Assembly (NCBI RefSeq): GCF_014196295.1
Contig: NZ_JACIDK010000008.1
Span: 1-64,000 of the forward strand
DNA length: 64,000 bases
Direction: 5' to 3'
Source: Phenylobacterium haematophilum
GTDB taxonomy: Bacteria; Pseudomonadota; Alphaproteobacteria; Caulobacterales; Caulobacteraceae
How positions within the stretch are numbered: position 1 is the stretch's first letter; every line of letters starts with the position of its first letter. Of the stretch, positions 1 through 9,838 are shown piece after piece. The notes under the pieces are model-generated. The model was not told the DNA's origin. It did not search any database and saw nothing but the letters and a program-made list of their open reading frames with translations. The translations under genes and the position numbers were made by a program.

Positions 1-15
1 GCTTCACCGACATCA

Positions 16-46
16 ATAGGGCTCCGTCCATCGAACCGAGCCCTAT
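16..46. other. Inverted repeat downstream of the DUF389 gene
   Basis: Perfect 9-bp arms (ATAGGGCTC at 16-24, GAGCCCTAT at 38-46) flank a 13-nt loop. It lies about 46 bp past the stop of the leftward DUF389 gene and could be its transcription terminator. No clear T-run follows on either strand, so the role is uncertain. Confidence 0.4.
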
Positions 47-91
47 GAATCAGACATCTCACATCGTGAGAATCCTGAATGTCGATATCGC

Positions 92-1651
92 CTAGGGCGC
101 GGCGGTCACCCGCGCGGCCAGGTACTGCGTCGGGGCGCCCTCGACGGCGGCCGGCACGCTGGCGCCGACTCTGGCCTCGATCCCGCGCTCTCGCAGGATC
201 GCGGCCACGGCTTCGCCCCTTGCCTGGGCGACGCGCTGGTCTGCGGCGCGAGGGCCGCGGGAGCCAGGCGTCGCCAAGCCTTCGACCTTGGCCGATGTCA
301 GACCCCACCGGTTCAGCGCCCAGGCGATGGTCTCGGCCGTCCGTCGGCCGTCGGCGTCCAGCGCGCTGGACCCGTAGGCGAAGGGCACGACCGGAAGCGC
401 GGCCAGCGGCGGGACGATCCGCACCGGCGTCTGCGGCAGGAAACGCTGGGCGGCCTGCTCGGCGGCCCGGTAATCGGCCAGGGGCGGCGCCCCGTCCAGC
501 ACGAGGCTGACCTCCAGCGCTTCGCCATTCCGGCGGAACGACTCCAGCTGTCCCACGCCCGACAGCATGGCGCGCAGCTTCTGCTCAGGACCGCCCGATG
601 CGTTGGTTGGCGTCACGCGGTTGGCCAGGGCGCCGCCGCTGCTGGCCGCGGGCGGAACGCCGGTGGCGGTGACGATCTGCTCGATCTCTACACGCGCGCC
701 TGCCTTGAGTTGGCGGGCCACCTCTTCCTGTGCGCCTGGAACGTACTTGCGGGTGACGACCACCGCCTGGACGTCGCTGGCGCCGCCGCGCTCGGTCTCG
801 ACCACCAGTTCGGTGATGTGCGGCGAGGCGCCCGCGAACGCCTCTGTCAGGACGCTGCGCACACGCACCGTCTCACGGGCCTCGACGACAATGCTGCGCA
901 GCGAGACCGCCAGCGGCACGCAAAGCGCCGTCATCACGGCCAGCAGCGCCCAGGTCTCCCAAGCCCGGCCGGCGCGGACCTGGGGGCGGAAACCGTAGCG
1001 CCGCGCCACGCCGTAAACGGCGCCGAGGATCGAGACCACGTTGGTCAGAAACAACAGCGTGGCCCCGCTGGCGATCTGCCAGTTGGCCGTGGCCAGGCCG
1101 TAGCCCACCACCGCGAGCGGCGGCATCAGGGCCGTCGCGATGGCGACCCCTGCGATCGCGCCGCCCTTCCGGTTGACGGTTAGGTAGGCGCCGACGAAGC
1201 CCGAAAGCAGGGCGACGATCAGGTCCAGCAAGGTGGGGCGCGTGCGCGACAGGATCTCGGGCGTCGCGTCCTTCAGCGGCGAGATCCAGACGATCAGGAC
1301 GGAGGCGGCCACCGACAACGCCGCGCCGATCGCCAGGGTGGAGGCGGCCGAGCGGAAGGCGCGAGTGTCGAGCCGGGCCAGCGCCATGCCCATCGCCATG
1401 ATCGGCCCCATCAGCGGCGAGATCAGCATCGCCCCAATGATCACCGCCACCGACGACTGCAGCAGCCCGAGCGCGGCGATGCCGCAGGCGCTGAACAGCA
1501 TGAAGGCGTAGGCCGGCGTCAGTTGGCCGGCTTCGTAGATCTCGGCCGCCGCGACGCTGCGATCGCTGTCGCTGAGCCGGCGGGCAGGCGGCGCCACAGC
1601 CTCGCGGATGGCGTCGACCGTCTGGCCGATCAAGGACTTGGACGCCGCCAT
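92..1651 (-). CDS. DUF389 membrane protein with C-terminal OmpA-like domain
   Basis: Integral membrane protein of the DUF389 (TIGR00341) family, function unknown. About residues 40-240 hold several hydrophobic helices, including the family signature around LQSSVAVIIGAMLISPLMGP. The C-terminal ~110 residues (FAYGSSALDADG ... VEGLATP ... ARGEAVAAILRERGI) read as an OmpA-like fold of the kind that holds peptidoglycan. I start at 1651 because GGGAGGA sits about 6 nt upstream; an ATG at 1681 would add ten residues. The gene is last in a leftward run behind cysNC, 60 bp after its stop. The family call is strong; the OmpA-like domain call is moderate, since the peptidoglycan-binding Asp/Arg residues are not clearly conserved. 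Confidence 0.85.
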   Translation of the reverse strand: MAASKSLIGQTVDAIREAVAPPARRLSDSDRSVAAAEIYEAGQLTPAYAFMLFSACGIAALGLLQSSVAVIIGAMLISPLMGPIMAMGMALARLDTRAFRSAASTLAIGAALSVAASVLIVWISPLKDATPEILSRTRPTLLDLIVALLSGFVGAYLTVNRKGGAIAGVAIATALMPPLAVVGYGLATANWQIASGATLLFLTNVVSILGAVYGVARRYGFRPQVRAGRAWETWALLAVMTALCVPLAVSLRSIVVEARETVRVRSVLTEAFAGASPHITELVVETERGGASDVQAVVVTRKYVPGAQEEVARQLKAGARVEIEQIVTATGVPPAASSGGALANRVTPTNASGGPEQKLRAMLSGVGQLESFRRNGEALEVSLVLDGAPPLADYRAAEQAAQRFLPQTPVRIVPPLAALPVVPFAYGSSALDADGRRTAETIAWALNRWGLTSAKVEGLATPGSRGPRAADQRVAQARGEAVAAILRERGIEARVGASVPAAVEGAPTQYLAARVTAAP

Positions 1652-1711
1652 GCCGATCCTCCCGACTCTCACCGCCACCATAGCGCGCGGCGCGGTCAGA
1701 GCCAGGGATCG

Positions 1712-3616
1712 TCAGATCGAGTAGTCGAGCTCGCCTTCCAGCCAGGCCACGATCTTCTCGGCGGCGTCGGCGGCGGACATCGCGGTGGTGTCGATGACGA
1801 TCTCGGCGTTCTCCGGCGCCTCGTACGGGCTGTCGATGCCGGTGAAGTTCTTGAGCTCGCCCGCACGGGCTTTCTTGTAGAGGCCCTTCACGTCGCGCTG
1901 CTCGGCGACCGCGAGCGGCGTATCGACGAACACCTCGACGAAATCGCCCTCGGCCTGCAGTTCGCGCGCGAGCCGGCGCTCGGCCCGGAACGGCGAGATG
2001 AACGAGACCAGCACGATCAGACCGGCGTCGACCATCAGCTTGGCGACCTCCGCCACGCGGCGGATGTTCTCGACCCGGTCCTCGTCGGTGAAGCCGAGGT
2101 CCTTGTTCAGCCCGTGGCGCACATTGTCGCCGTCGAGCAGGTAGGTGTGGCGTCCGTCGGCGTGCAGCCGCTTCTCGACGAGGTTGGCGATGGTCGACTT
2201 GCCGGAGCCCGAGAGCCCGGTCAGCCAGACCACCCGTCCGCGCTGGCCCTTGAGCGCGGCGCGCGAGGCCTTGTCGACGTCCAGCGCCTGCCAGTGGATG
2301 TTCTGGCTGCGGCGCAGGGCGAAGTGCAGCATGCCGGCCCCGACGGTCCGGTTGCTGATCCGGTCGATCAGGATGAAGCCGCCGAGGTCGTGGTTCTCAG
2401 CGTAGGCGTCGAATGCGATCGGCGCGTCGAGCGAGAGGTTGCAGACCCCGATCTCATTGAGCTCCAGCCGCTTGGCGGCCAGATGCTCGAGGGTGTTCAC
2501 ATTGACCTTGTACTTCGGCTCGGTGACCTGGGCCGACACCATGCGGGTCCCGACCTTGAGCAGGTAAGGGCGGCCCGGCAGCATCGCCTCGTCGTCCATC
2601 CAGACGATGGTCGCCTCGAACTGGTCGGCGGTCGGCGGCGGCGATCCGGCCTCGGAGATGACGTCCCCGCGCGAGATGTCGATCTCGTCCTTCAGGGTCA
2701 GGGTGACCGATTGTCCGGCCACCGCTTCGGCAAGGTCGCCGCGAAACGTGACGATACGGTCGATAGTGCTTTCGCGGCCCGACGGCAGGGCCTTGATCTT
2801 GTCGCCCGGACGCACCGTTCCCGACGAGATCAGCCCTGAAAAACCGCGGAAATCCAGGTTCGGGCGGTTGACCCACTGCACCGGCATCCGGAACGGCTGC
2901 TCGCGCAGATCGTCCTCGACCGGCAGGGTCTCCAGCAGCGGCATCAGGGCCGGTCCCTCGTACCACGGAGCGGCCTGGCTGCGGCTCGTGATGTTGTCGC
3001 CTTTCAAGGCGGACATGGGGATTGCGGTGTAGTCCTTGATGCCGATCTGGGCCGCGAACTCGGCATATTCCTGCAGGATCGCGTCGTAAACCTGCCGATC
3101 CCAGCCCACCAGATCCATCTTGTTGACGGCCAGGACGACGTGCCGGATGCCCAGCAGCGAGACCAGGTACGAGTGTCGGCGGGTCTGGGTCAGCACGCCC
3201 TTGCGCGCGTCGATCAGGATGACGGCGGCGTCGGCGGTCGAGGCGCCGGTGACCATGTTGCGCGTGTACTGCTCGTGGCCTGGCGTGTCGGCGACGATGA
3301 ACTTGCGCTTGTCGGTCGAGAAGAAGCGATAGGCGACGTCAATGGTGATGCCTTGCTCGCGCTCGGCGGCCAGGCCGTCCACCAGCAGAGCGAAGTCGAT
3401 GTCGCCGCCCTGGGTGCCGACCTTCTTGGAGTCTGCTTCGAGCGCGGCCAGCTGGTCCTCGAAGATCATCTTCGAGTCATAGAGCAGGCGGCCGATCAAG
3501 GTCGACTTGCCGTCGTCCACCGAGCCGCAGGTCAGGAACCGCAGCAGACTCTTGCGCTCGTGCGCGGACAGGTACGCCTCGATGTCCTCGGCGATGAGTG
3601 CGGACTGGTGGGCCAT
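1712..3616 (-). CDS. cysNC: Bifunctional sulfate adenylyltransferase subunit 1 / adenylylsulfate kinase
   Basis: Activates sulfate: the N-terminal GTPase subunit works with CysD to make APS, and the C-terminal kinase phosphorylates APS to PAPS. The 634-residue length fits the fused CysN-CysC form. Visible motifs are the G1 P-loop GSVDDGKST near residue 32, DTPGHEQY, the NKMD box, then elongation-factor-like beta-barrel domains. The APS-kinase half begins near residue 457 with P-loop GLSGSGKST (467-475). Its ATG overlaps the cysD stop by one base (TGATG), indicating translational coupling. Cytoplasmic, first steps of sulfate assimilation. Confidence 0.97.
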   Translation of the reverse strand: MAHQSALIAEDIEAYLSAHERKSLLRFLTCGSVDDGKSTLIGRLLYDSKMIFEDQLAALEADSKKVGTQGGDIDFALLVDGLAAEREQGITIDVAYRFFSTDKRKFIVADTPGHEQYTRNMVTGASTADAAVILIDARKGVLTQTRRHSYLVSLLGIRHVVLAVNKMDLVGWDRQVYDAILQEYAEFAAQIGIKDYTAIPMSALKGDNITSRSQAAPWYEGPALMPLLETLPVEDDLREQPFRMPVQWVNRPNLDFRGFSGLISSGTVRPGDKIKALPSGRESTIDRIVTFRGDLAEAVAGQSVTLTLKDEIDISRGDVISEAGSPPPTADQFEATIVWMDDEAMLPGRPYLLKVGTRMVSAQVTEPKYKVNVNTLEHLAAKRLELNEIGVCNLSLDAPIAFDAYAENHDLGGFILIDRISNRTVGAGMLHFALRRSQNIHWQALDVDKASRAALKGQRGRVVWLTGLSGSGKSTIANLVEKRLHADGRHTYLLDGDNVRHGLNKDLGFTDEDRVENIRRVAEVAKLMVDAGLIVLVSFISPFRAERRLARELQAEGDFVEVFVDTPLAVAEQRDVKGLYKKARAGELKNFTGIDSPYEAPENAEIVIDTTAMSAADAAEKIVAWLEGELDYSI

Positions 3617-4545
3617 CAGAAGTAGCCCTCTTGCTTCTTCTTCTCCATCGAGGCGGCCTGGTCGTGGTCGATCATCCGGCCCTGGCGCTCCGAGGTCGTG
3701 GTGAGCAGCATTTCCTGAATGATTTCAGGCAGCGTGGCGGCCGTGGACTCCACGGCTCCGGTCAGCGGATAGCAGCCGAGGGTGCGGAACCGCACCGACT
3801 TCTGCATCGGAACCTCTCCGGGCCGCAGCGGCATCCGGTCGTCGTCGACCATGATCAGCGTGCCGTCGCGCTCCACCACCGGCCGCACCTGCGAGAAGTA
3901 CAGCGGCACGATCGGGATGTTCTCAAGGTGGATGTATTGCCAGATGTCCAACTCAGTCCAGTTGGAGATCGGGAACACCCGGATGCTCTCGCCGGGGTTC
4001 TTGCGGGTGTTGTACAGCCGCCAGAGTTCGGGGCGCTGGTTCTTCGGGTCCCAGCGGTGCTGGGCCGAGCGGAACGAGAAGATGCGCTCCTTGGCGCGAC
4101 TCTTCTCTTCGTCGCGGCGGGCGCCGCCGAAGGCCGCGTCGAAGCCGTACTTGTCGAGCGCCTGCTTCAGGCCCTCGGTCTTCCAGATGTCGGTGTGCAA
4201 CGCGCTGCCGTGGTCGAACGGATTGATGTTCCGCGCCACCGCCTCGGGGTTCTTGTGGACCAGGAGCTCGAAGCCGAGCTCCTTGGCCATCCGCTCGCGC
4301 ATTTCGTACATCGCCTGGAACTTCCAGGTCGTGTCGACGTGCAGCAGCGGGAAGGGCGGCTTGGACGGATAGAACGCCTTGGCCGCCAGATGCAGCATCA
4401 CCGCGGAGTCCTTGCCGATCGAATAGAGCATGACCGGGCGTTCGGCCTCGGCCGCCACCTCGCGCATGATGTGGATGCTCTCGGCTTCCAGGCGCTGAAG
4501 ATGGGTCAGCGTTTCGGGAGCGATCGCCGGCGCCTTGGCCTGCAT
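3616..4545 (-). CDS. cysD: Sulfate adenylyltransferase subunit 2
   Basis: Small catalytic subunit of ATP sulfurylase, forming APS from ATP and sulfate in complex with the CysN GTPase encoded immediately downstream. The ATP-pyrophosphatase motif [14 protein letters not shown] (SxGKDS loop) is intact, and the C-terminal RxGRMIDHD tail typical of CysD is present. I place the start at 4545 ([13 protein letters not shown]), giving 309 residues, close to the usual ~302. An in-frame upstream ATG at 4596 would add 17 atypical residues. The divergent ada-alkA gene lies about 250 bp away, so this intergenic region carries both promoters. Confidence 0.96.
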   Translation of the reverse strand: MQAKAPAIAPETLTHLQRLEAESIHIMREVAAEAERPVMLYSIGKDSAVMLHLAAKAFYPSKPPFPLLHVDTTWKFQAMYEMRERMAKELGFELLVHKNPEAVARNINPFDHGSALHTDIWKTEGLKQALDKYGFDAAFGGARRDEEKSRAKERIFSFRSAQHRWDPKNQRPELWRLYNTRKNPGESIRVFPISNWTELDIWQYIHLENIPIVPLYFSQVRPVVERDGTLIMVDDDRMPLRPGEVPMQKSVRFRTLGCYPLTGAVESTAATLPEIIQEMLLTTTSERQGRMIDHDQAASMEKKKQEGYF

Positions 4546-4717
4546 CAGGGCTGTACCTTGCACGTGAACCTCGGGCCTCACCCTGAATTCTAACAACGAA
4601 AAAGTCCGCCCGTCGCTGCTGACGCGCCGCGCGGATTGGCCCTGAGCGACGGCTTACGGGACACAGGCCCCGATGACGATAGAGATTTCCTGACAGGCTT
4701 CCGAGGAAAATGGAGCC

Positions 4718-4761
4718 GTCCGAAAACCGCCAAAGCTGGGCCGGTCATGTCCGAAAACCGC
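4718..4761 (+). promoter_or_regulatory. Tandem 13-bp direct repeats, putative Ada-type operator
   Basis: GTCCGAAAACCGC occurs twice in the same orientation, at 4718-4730 and 4749-4761. The copies are 31 bp apart start to start, about three helical turns. They sit 36-79 bp upstream of the ada-alkA start codon. The arrangement suits a dimeric or tandem AraC-type activator autoregulating its gene. The repeats are seen directly; the regulator assignment is inference. Confidence 0.6.
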
Positions 4762-4796
4762 GAGACATGCGCCGCTCATAGGCCGATCATCGCGCC

Positions 4797-6293
4797 ATGG
4801 ATATGGATGACGACGCCTGCTACCGCGCCTTCCAGATGCGCGACGCCCGCTTCGACGGACGCATCTTCAGCGGCGTGACCAGCACCGGGATCTACTGCCG
4901 GCCGATCTGTCCGGCCCGCACGCCCAAGCGCGAGAACATGCGCTTCTATCGCTCGGCGGCGGCCGCGCAGGAGGCCGGCTTCCGGCCTTGTCTGCGCTGC
5001 CGCCCGGAGACCTCGCCGGACCTCGGATCCTGGCGCGGCACCTCCAATACTGTTTCGCGCGCGCTGAGCCTGATCGAGGCCGGCGCGCTCGACAACGGCG
5101 ACGTCGACACCCTGGCAGAGCGGCTCGGGGTCGGCGAACGTCAGCTGCGGCGGTTGTTCCAGCAGCATGTCGGCGCCTCGCCGGTCGCCGTCGCCCAAAC
5201 GCGCCGGGTGTTGTTGGCCAAGCAATTGCTGCACGAGACGCGGATGCCGATGGCCGAGGTGGCGTTGGCCGCCGGCTTTGGCAGCGTGCGGCGTTTCAAC
5301 GAGACGTTCCAGCAGCTGTTCGACCGCCCGCCGGCCAAGCTGCGCCGGCTCGGCGGCGCCGAGGTGGCGGCCGGCGAGGGCGGGGCTGCGACGATCCGGC
5401 TGCCTTATCGCGCCCCCTACGACTGGCAGGCGATGCAGGCCTTCCTGACCGCTCGGGCCATTCCCGGCGTCGAGGCCGTCCGCGACGGGCGCTATGCGCG
5501 GACCCTGAGCGTCGGCGAGGCGCGCGGGGTGGTGATGATCGAGCCCGGCGACGGCGATTATCTGAAAGTCACCCTGCGCTTTCCGAAGGTCGAGGCGTGG
5601 CCTTCGGTGATCGCGCGGGTGCGCCGGGTGTTCGACCTGGCCGCCGATCCCGCCGTCATCGAGGCGCACCTGTCCGAGGATCCGGATCTGGCGCCGCTGG
5701 TGGCGGCCAGGCCCGGTCTGCGTGCGCCGGGGGCCTGGGACGGCTTCGAACTGGCGGTGCGCGCGGTGCTGGGTCAGCAGATCACCGTACAGGCCGCCCG
5801 GGTGCTGGCCGGCAAGATCACCTGCGAGCACGGCGCGCGGCTTGAGGACGAGGCGGCCAATGCGCTCGACCTGACCCACTTCTTCCCGGAGCCGGCGGCG
5901 CTGGCGCTCGCCGATGTCGAGACGCTGGCCATGCCCAGGGCCCGCGGCCGGGCGCTGGTGGGGCTGGCGGCCGCGGCCGCGGCCGATCCGGAACTGTTCG
6001 GCATGCGCCGCAGCCTGGACGAAGCGGTCGCGGCGCTGCGAGCCCTGCCGGGGATTGGGGAGTGGACTGCGCAGTACATCGCCATGCGGGCGCTGCGCGA
6101 GCCAGACGCCTTCCCCAGCGCCGACATCGGCCTCATGCGGGCGCTGGAAAGCCCGGACGGCGTGCGGCCGACCGCAGTCGAGCTGTTGGCGCGGGCCGAG
6201 CGCTGGCGGCCCTGGCGCGCCTACGCGGCCTCGCACCTCTGGGCGGCCGACCCGAAGAACCCCTCGGAGAGCAAGCATGCCAAGGCCGCCTGA
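4797..6293 (+). CDS. Ada-type transcriptional activator fused to AlkA 3-methyladenine DNA glycosylase
   Basis: One 498-residue polypeptide combines three modules. Residues ~1-75 are the Ada methylphosphotriester-repair zinc domain, with the four cysteines C34, C38, C65 and C68; C34 is the expected methyl acceptor. Residues ~95-190 are an AraC-type DNA-binding domain. Residues ~200-485 are an AlkA-like glycosylase with a helix-hairpin-helix (LPGIGEWTAQYIAMR) followed by the catalytic-Asp segment SADIGL. It would sense methylated DNA phosphates, activate transcription and excise alkylated purines. It overlaps ogt by 17 nt, forming an alkylation-repair operon. The C-terminal O6-methyltransferase domain of classical Ada is absent and is supplied by ogt. 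Confidence 0.93.
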   Translation: MDMDDDACYRAFQMRDARFDGRIFSGVTSTGIYCRPICPARTPKRENMRFYRSAAAAQEAGFRPCLRCRPETSPDLGSWRGTSNTVSRALSLIEAGALDNGDVDTLAERLGVGERQLRRLFQQHVGASPVAVAQTRRVLLAKQLLHETRMPMAEVALAAGFGSVRRFNETFQQLFDRPPAKLRRLGGAEVAAGEGGAATIRLPYRAPYDWQAMQAFLTARAIPGVEAVRDGRYARTLSVGEARGVVMIEPGDGDYLKVTLRFPKVEAWPSVIARVRRVFDLAADPAVIEAHLSEDPDLAPLVAARPGLRAPGAWDGFELAVRAVLGQQITVQAARVLAGKITCEHGARLEDEAANALDLTHFFPEPAALALADVETLAMPRARGRALVGLAAAAAADPELFGMRRSLDEAVAALRALPGIGEWTAQYIAMRALREPDAFPSADIGLMRALESPDGVRPTAVELLARAERWRPWRAYAASHLWAADPKNPSESKHAKAA

Positions 6294-6804
6294 AGTCCTG
6301 ACCCTCGACCGTATGGCGACGCCCCTCGGCGAGGGGCTGCTGGTGACCGACGCCGAGGGCTTTCTGCGCGCCTTTGACTGGGCCACGCACGAGGCGCGGC
6401 TGACCACCCTGCTGCGGCGGCAGAACCCGCCGACGGATCTCGTCGAGGGCTCGGCGCCGGCCGCGACGCGCACGGCGCTGGACGCCTACTTCGCCGGGGA
6501 CCTGACGGCCCTGGGCGCCATCGCTTGGCGCACCGGCGGGACGGAGTTTCAGCGCTCGGTCTGGAGCGCGCTGTGCACGATCCGGGTAGGCGAAACCTTG
6601 ACCTATATGGAATTGGCCGCGCGAATCGGGCGGCCGAAGGCGATCCGCGCCGTGGGCTTGGCCAACGGCTCAAACCCCGTTTCGATCGTCGTGCCCTGTC
6701 ATCGAGTGATCGGCGCGGACGGGACCTTGACCGGGTACGGCGGCGGGCTTGATCGCAAGCATTGGCTGCTCAGCCACGAGGGAGCGGCTTTCGTCGACGA
6801 ATGA
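6277..6804 (+). CDS. ogt: Methylated-DNA--protein-cysteine methyltransferase
   Basis: Suicide repair protein that transfers O6-alkyl groups from guanine to its own cysteine. The 175-residue frame contains the active-site motif IVVPCHRVIG with acceptor Cys141, preceded by the helix-turn-helix/arginine-finger region (LTYMELAARIGRPKAIRAVG). The start at 6277 lies within the end of the upstream Ada-AlkA gene (17-nt overlap, different frame). A longer in-frame extension to 5914 only shadows that gene. Together the two genes rebuild the functions of E. coli Ada plus AlkA. Confidence 0.94.
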   Translation: MPRPPEVLTLDRMATPLGEGLLVTDAEGFLRAFDWATHEARLTTLLRRQNPPTDLVEGSAPAATRTALDAYFAGDLTALGAIAWRTGGTEFQRSVWSALCTIRVGETLTYMELAARIGRPKAIRAVGLANGSNPVSIVVPCHRVIGADGTLTGYGGGLDRKHWLLSHEGAAFVDE

Positions 6805-6910
6805 TCGACGCTTCATGACTGAAATTTCATGTTGCGACACATCGCCCGAAGACAGCGACCATCGTATAACGTCGCTCGCTGGAATCGTGTCGGACGACGG
6901 GAGAGTTCCG

Positions 6911-7162
6911 ATGCAGACCTTTACCGAGATCGTGGCTGCCGTGGTGGTGTCGTCATCGGCCGCCGCCTATTCGCATTTCGGCGTGACGCTGGACGCCCAA
7001 CAGGTCGAGAAACCTGTTCCGGCGGAGCGAACGATCGCGCGCACGACCAGCCGCAAGGTCGCCTCGACCCCGGCGCCTCGGGTGATCGCCAAGTCCGGCA
7101 AGGGACCGACCATGGTCCGCGAAATCTGTCCCGAGACTCGCGCCAAGCTGTTGCGGACCTAA
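6911..7162 (+). CDS. Small basic exported protein, unknown function
   Basis: An 83-residue frame starting MQTFTEIVAAVVVSSSAAAYS, with a short hydrophobic N-terminus that could be a signal peptide or anchor. A basic Thr/Ser/Pro-rich region follows. GGGAGAG lies just upstream at good spacing for a ribosome site. The same frame is open back to 6749, but that extension lacks coding character. No family recognised. It sits between ogt and tipN in the same direction. Confidence 0.5.
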   Translation: MQTFTEIVAAVVVSSSAAAYSHFGVTLDAQQVEKPVPAERTIARTTSRKVASTPAPRVIAKSGKGPTMVREICPETRAKLLRT

Positions 7163-7300
7163 GGGCCGCAGGCCGCGCCGCCGATCAGTGCTTTGCCTCG
7201 CGGGCGTTCGCCGGTAATCCTTCAATCCTGGGTGCAATGACGTGGCGCGCGTGTGTTTGCGCGCTCGCCGGCAGGGGTGGAAGGCCGCTTACGACGGGCC

Positions 7301-9838
7301 ATGAAGATCAAGAAGCGGCAACAACCGGTCGATCTGCAATCGCTTGATGGAGAAGGCGCGCCGACGCCTGAGCCTGTCGATACGGTCGAGGCCGCTGCGG
7401 CCGACCAGGCCTTTTCCTTCGCTCCGCCGCCGTCCGGTGACTTGGCCGTCGAGGCCAAGACGACCACGGCCGCCGGCCGATCGTCGTCGGACATCGCCCC
7501 ACGCATCCCCGTTACGCGGACCACGACAGTCGCGCCCTCGTCGGGCTGGACCATCTACATGGCCGCCCTGGTGGTGTCGGTGCTGTGGGCCTGCGCGCCC
7601 ATCGCCTTCGCCTGGGGCTACCGCCGGTCGGTTGCTCCGTTCGATTTCGAGCCGTTCGCCGTCGCGGTGTTCGCAGCGCTCGCCATTGGTCCGGCGGCCC
7701 TGGTCTGGGCGCTGGCCTACATGGTGCGCCAGGGGCAGTTGCTGGGCGTCGAGGCCCGCCGCACGAAGGCGCTGGCCGACGAGATGGTGACCCCGGCGAT
7801 GGCCGCGGGCGCGCAGACCGTCGACCTCGTCCACGCCATGCGCGAGGAGATCGCCCGCGCCGGGGCCGCCGCTCAGGAGGCCCGCGACACGATCATCGTC
7901 CTGCGCCAGGCGCTGGCCGGCGAAAGTGAGGAACTCGCCGCCGCAGCCGCCAACGCCGCACGCACCGCCCAGGGGCTGTCCGAAACTCTCGGCCGCGAGC
8001 GCAGCGAGTTGGGCGGCTTGGCCCAGACGTTGGACGCCCAGGCGGCCGCCGTCGCCGACGCCATCACCCGCCAGGCCAAGATGGTCGGCGAGGCGTCTGA
8101 CCTGGCCGAGGCGCAGCTACGTGAAGCCGAGGCCTCGCTCGCGGCCCGCGCCGCCGACCTGGCCGCGGCCGCCGGCGAGACCAGCGACGCCGCCCGCGTC
8201 GCCGCCGAGGACCTGACCCGCCATATCGCCCGTCTGGAGACCGCTGGCCTCGGCGTCACCGAGCAGATCGGCGCGGTCGAGAAGGGCTTGACCGAACAAC
8301 GCGCCGGCTTGGTCACCGCCGCCCATGCGCTGCGCGCCGACCAGGAGAGCTTCGCGGCCCAGTCCGAGACCCACACCGCGCAGCTGGCCGAGTTCATCGG
8401 CCAGGCGCGACTGTCAGCCGCCGAGATGGGCGACCGGGCCGTAAAGGGCGGCGAGGCCCTGCGCCAACTGATGGCCGAGGCGACCGCGCAGTTCCGCGAA
8501 CTGGCTGAGACGGCCAAGGCCGAACGCGACGAGTTCGGACAATCGACTCTGCATTCGGTCGAGGCCGTGGCGCGGGCCGCCGCCGCCGAGCGGGCGCGCC
8601 TGGAAGAGCAGACCCGCGCCGCCATCACCGCTATGACCCAGGCGGCCGAGGACACCCGTCAGGTCGCCGCGCGCCATGCCGAAACGGCGCGCAATCAGGT
8701 CGACCAGTTGTCCGAAGCGGCCTTCACCGCCGGCCAGCAGGCCAACAAGGTGTTCGAGGCGCGGCTGGACGAGGCGCGCGCATTGATCGAGCAGTCGGCG
8801 AAGATGGTCGAGCAGGCCGGCGCCGCCACGATCAGCAAGCTCGACGAAGGCGCCCGCGCTGCGCGCGCGACGCTGGATGAGCTGGCCAGCATGCTCGCCG
8901 ACATCGAAGAGCGCGCGACCAAGCTGCCGGCCGCGGCCCGCGACCGGGCCGAAGAAGTCCGCATGGCTGTGGCCGAGAGCATCGACGAGCTGATGGATCA
9001 CGCGCGGCGCACCGCCGACGAGACCCAGGCCATTGATGAGGCGTTCCAAGATCGCGTCCGGCGCAACTACGACATGCTGAGCGAGGCCGTGCGGCTGATG
9101 GGCTCCGTGGCGACCGCCAGCGCGCCGCCGCCTGCGCCTCCGGCTGCACGGGAGCGTCCCGAACGGGTGTCGCTGCGCGCCAGTTTGACCAAGGCTCCGC
9201 CAACCGCCGCGGTCCCCGAACCCCAGCAGGCGGCGGAACGGGCCGACGAGAGCGCTGAGCTCGAGCTCAACGATCCGCTGCCGGCCGATGACGCTGGCGA
9301 GCGCGGCCGGCCGCGCCTGCGGCTGACACCGACGGCGACCGACGCCGAGTTCTCACACGTCTTCGAGCAGGCCGGCGGCCGTCACGAAGAGCCCGCCGCC
9401 GACGGCTGGACCTGGAAGGACCTGCTGTCCTCGCTTGAGGAACACGACGACGGCGCGGAGACGGAAGCCGAGGCGGCGTCTCGGCCGCTGGAGGAGATCC
9501 TCGCGGGCGAAATCGCGGCCATGGGCATCGACCCGACGGCGCTGCTGCCGCGCAGCCGGATCCATGAACTGGCCGTGGCGATGCAGGTCCGCGACGTCGA
9601 CGGCGCGCGGGCCGTGGTGCGAAAGTTGGCGCCGGCCGCGACGCGGCGACTGACCCGTAAGCTGTTCACCGACGAGCCGCTGAAACGCCAGGTGATGACC
9701 TATCTCGCCCGCTACAACGAACTGCTGGAGGACGCGGCGGAGCGCGACGCCGAGGGCTTCGTCGTCGAGAGCCTGCTGAGCTCTGAGCCAGGCCGTACCT
9801 ACCTGCTTTTCGACGCGGCGGCCGGCGACCTCGCTTGA
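7301..9838 (+). CDS. tipN: TipN-like polar coiled-coil protein
   Basis: About 845 residues. A disordered ~80-residue N-terminus precedes two membrane segments (about 83-105 and 119-141). Then comes a very long Ala/Glu/Arg-rich coiled coil (about 145-610), a Pro-rich linker and a conserved folded C-terminus of about 150 residues. This plan matches TipN, the Caulobacter birth-pole marker that orients division, flagellum placement and ParA-driven segregation. The ATG at 7301 is preferred; a GTG at 7253 would add 16 residues. The epimerase start codon overlaps its stop. The name rests on architecture and the Caulobacterales context, not an alignment. Confidence 0.75.
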   Translation: MKIKKRQQPVDLQSLDGEGAPTPEPVDTVEAAAADQAFSFAPPPSGDLAVEAKTTTAAGRSSSDIAPRIPVTRTTTVAPSSGWTIYMAALVVSVLWACAPIAFAWGYRRSVAPFDFEPFAVAVFAALAIGPAALVWALAYMVRQGQLLGVEARRTKALADEMVTPAMAAGAQTVDLVHAMREEIARAGAAAQEARDTIIVLRQALAGESEELAAAAANAARTAQGLSETLGRERSELGGLAQTLDAQAAAVADAITRQAKMVGEASDLAEAQLREAEASLAARAADLAAAAGETSDAARVAAEDLTRHIARLETAGLGVTEQIGAVEKGLTEQRAGLVTAAHALRADQESFAAQSETHTAQLAEFIGQARLSAAEMGDRAVKGGEALRQLMAEATAQFRELAETAKAERDEFGQSTLHSVEAVARAAAAERARLEEQTRAAITAMTQAAEDTRQVAARHAETARNQVDQLSEAAFTAGQQANKVFEARLDEARALIEQSAKMVEQAGAATISKLDEGARAARATLDELASMLADIEERATKLPAAARDRAEEVRMAVAESIDELMDHARRTADETQAIDEAFQDRVRRNYDMLSEAVRLMGSVATASAPPPAPPAARERPERVSLRASLTKAPPTAAVPEPQQAAERADESAELELNDPLPADDAGERGRPRLRLTPTATDAEFSHVFEQAGGRHEEPAADGWTWKDLLSSLEEHDDGAETEAEAASRPLEEILAGEIAAMGIDPTALLPRSRIHELAVAMQVRDVDGARAVVRKLAPAATRRLTRKLFTDEPLKRQVMTYLARYNELLEDAAERDAEGFVVESLLSSEPGRTYLLFDAAAGDLA

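Noticed and set aside
5914..6276. N-terminal extension of the methyltransferase frame
   Set aside because: It overlaps the AlkA domain in another frame and has no Ogt similarity; the ATG at 6277 gives the normal length.
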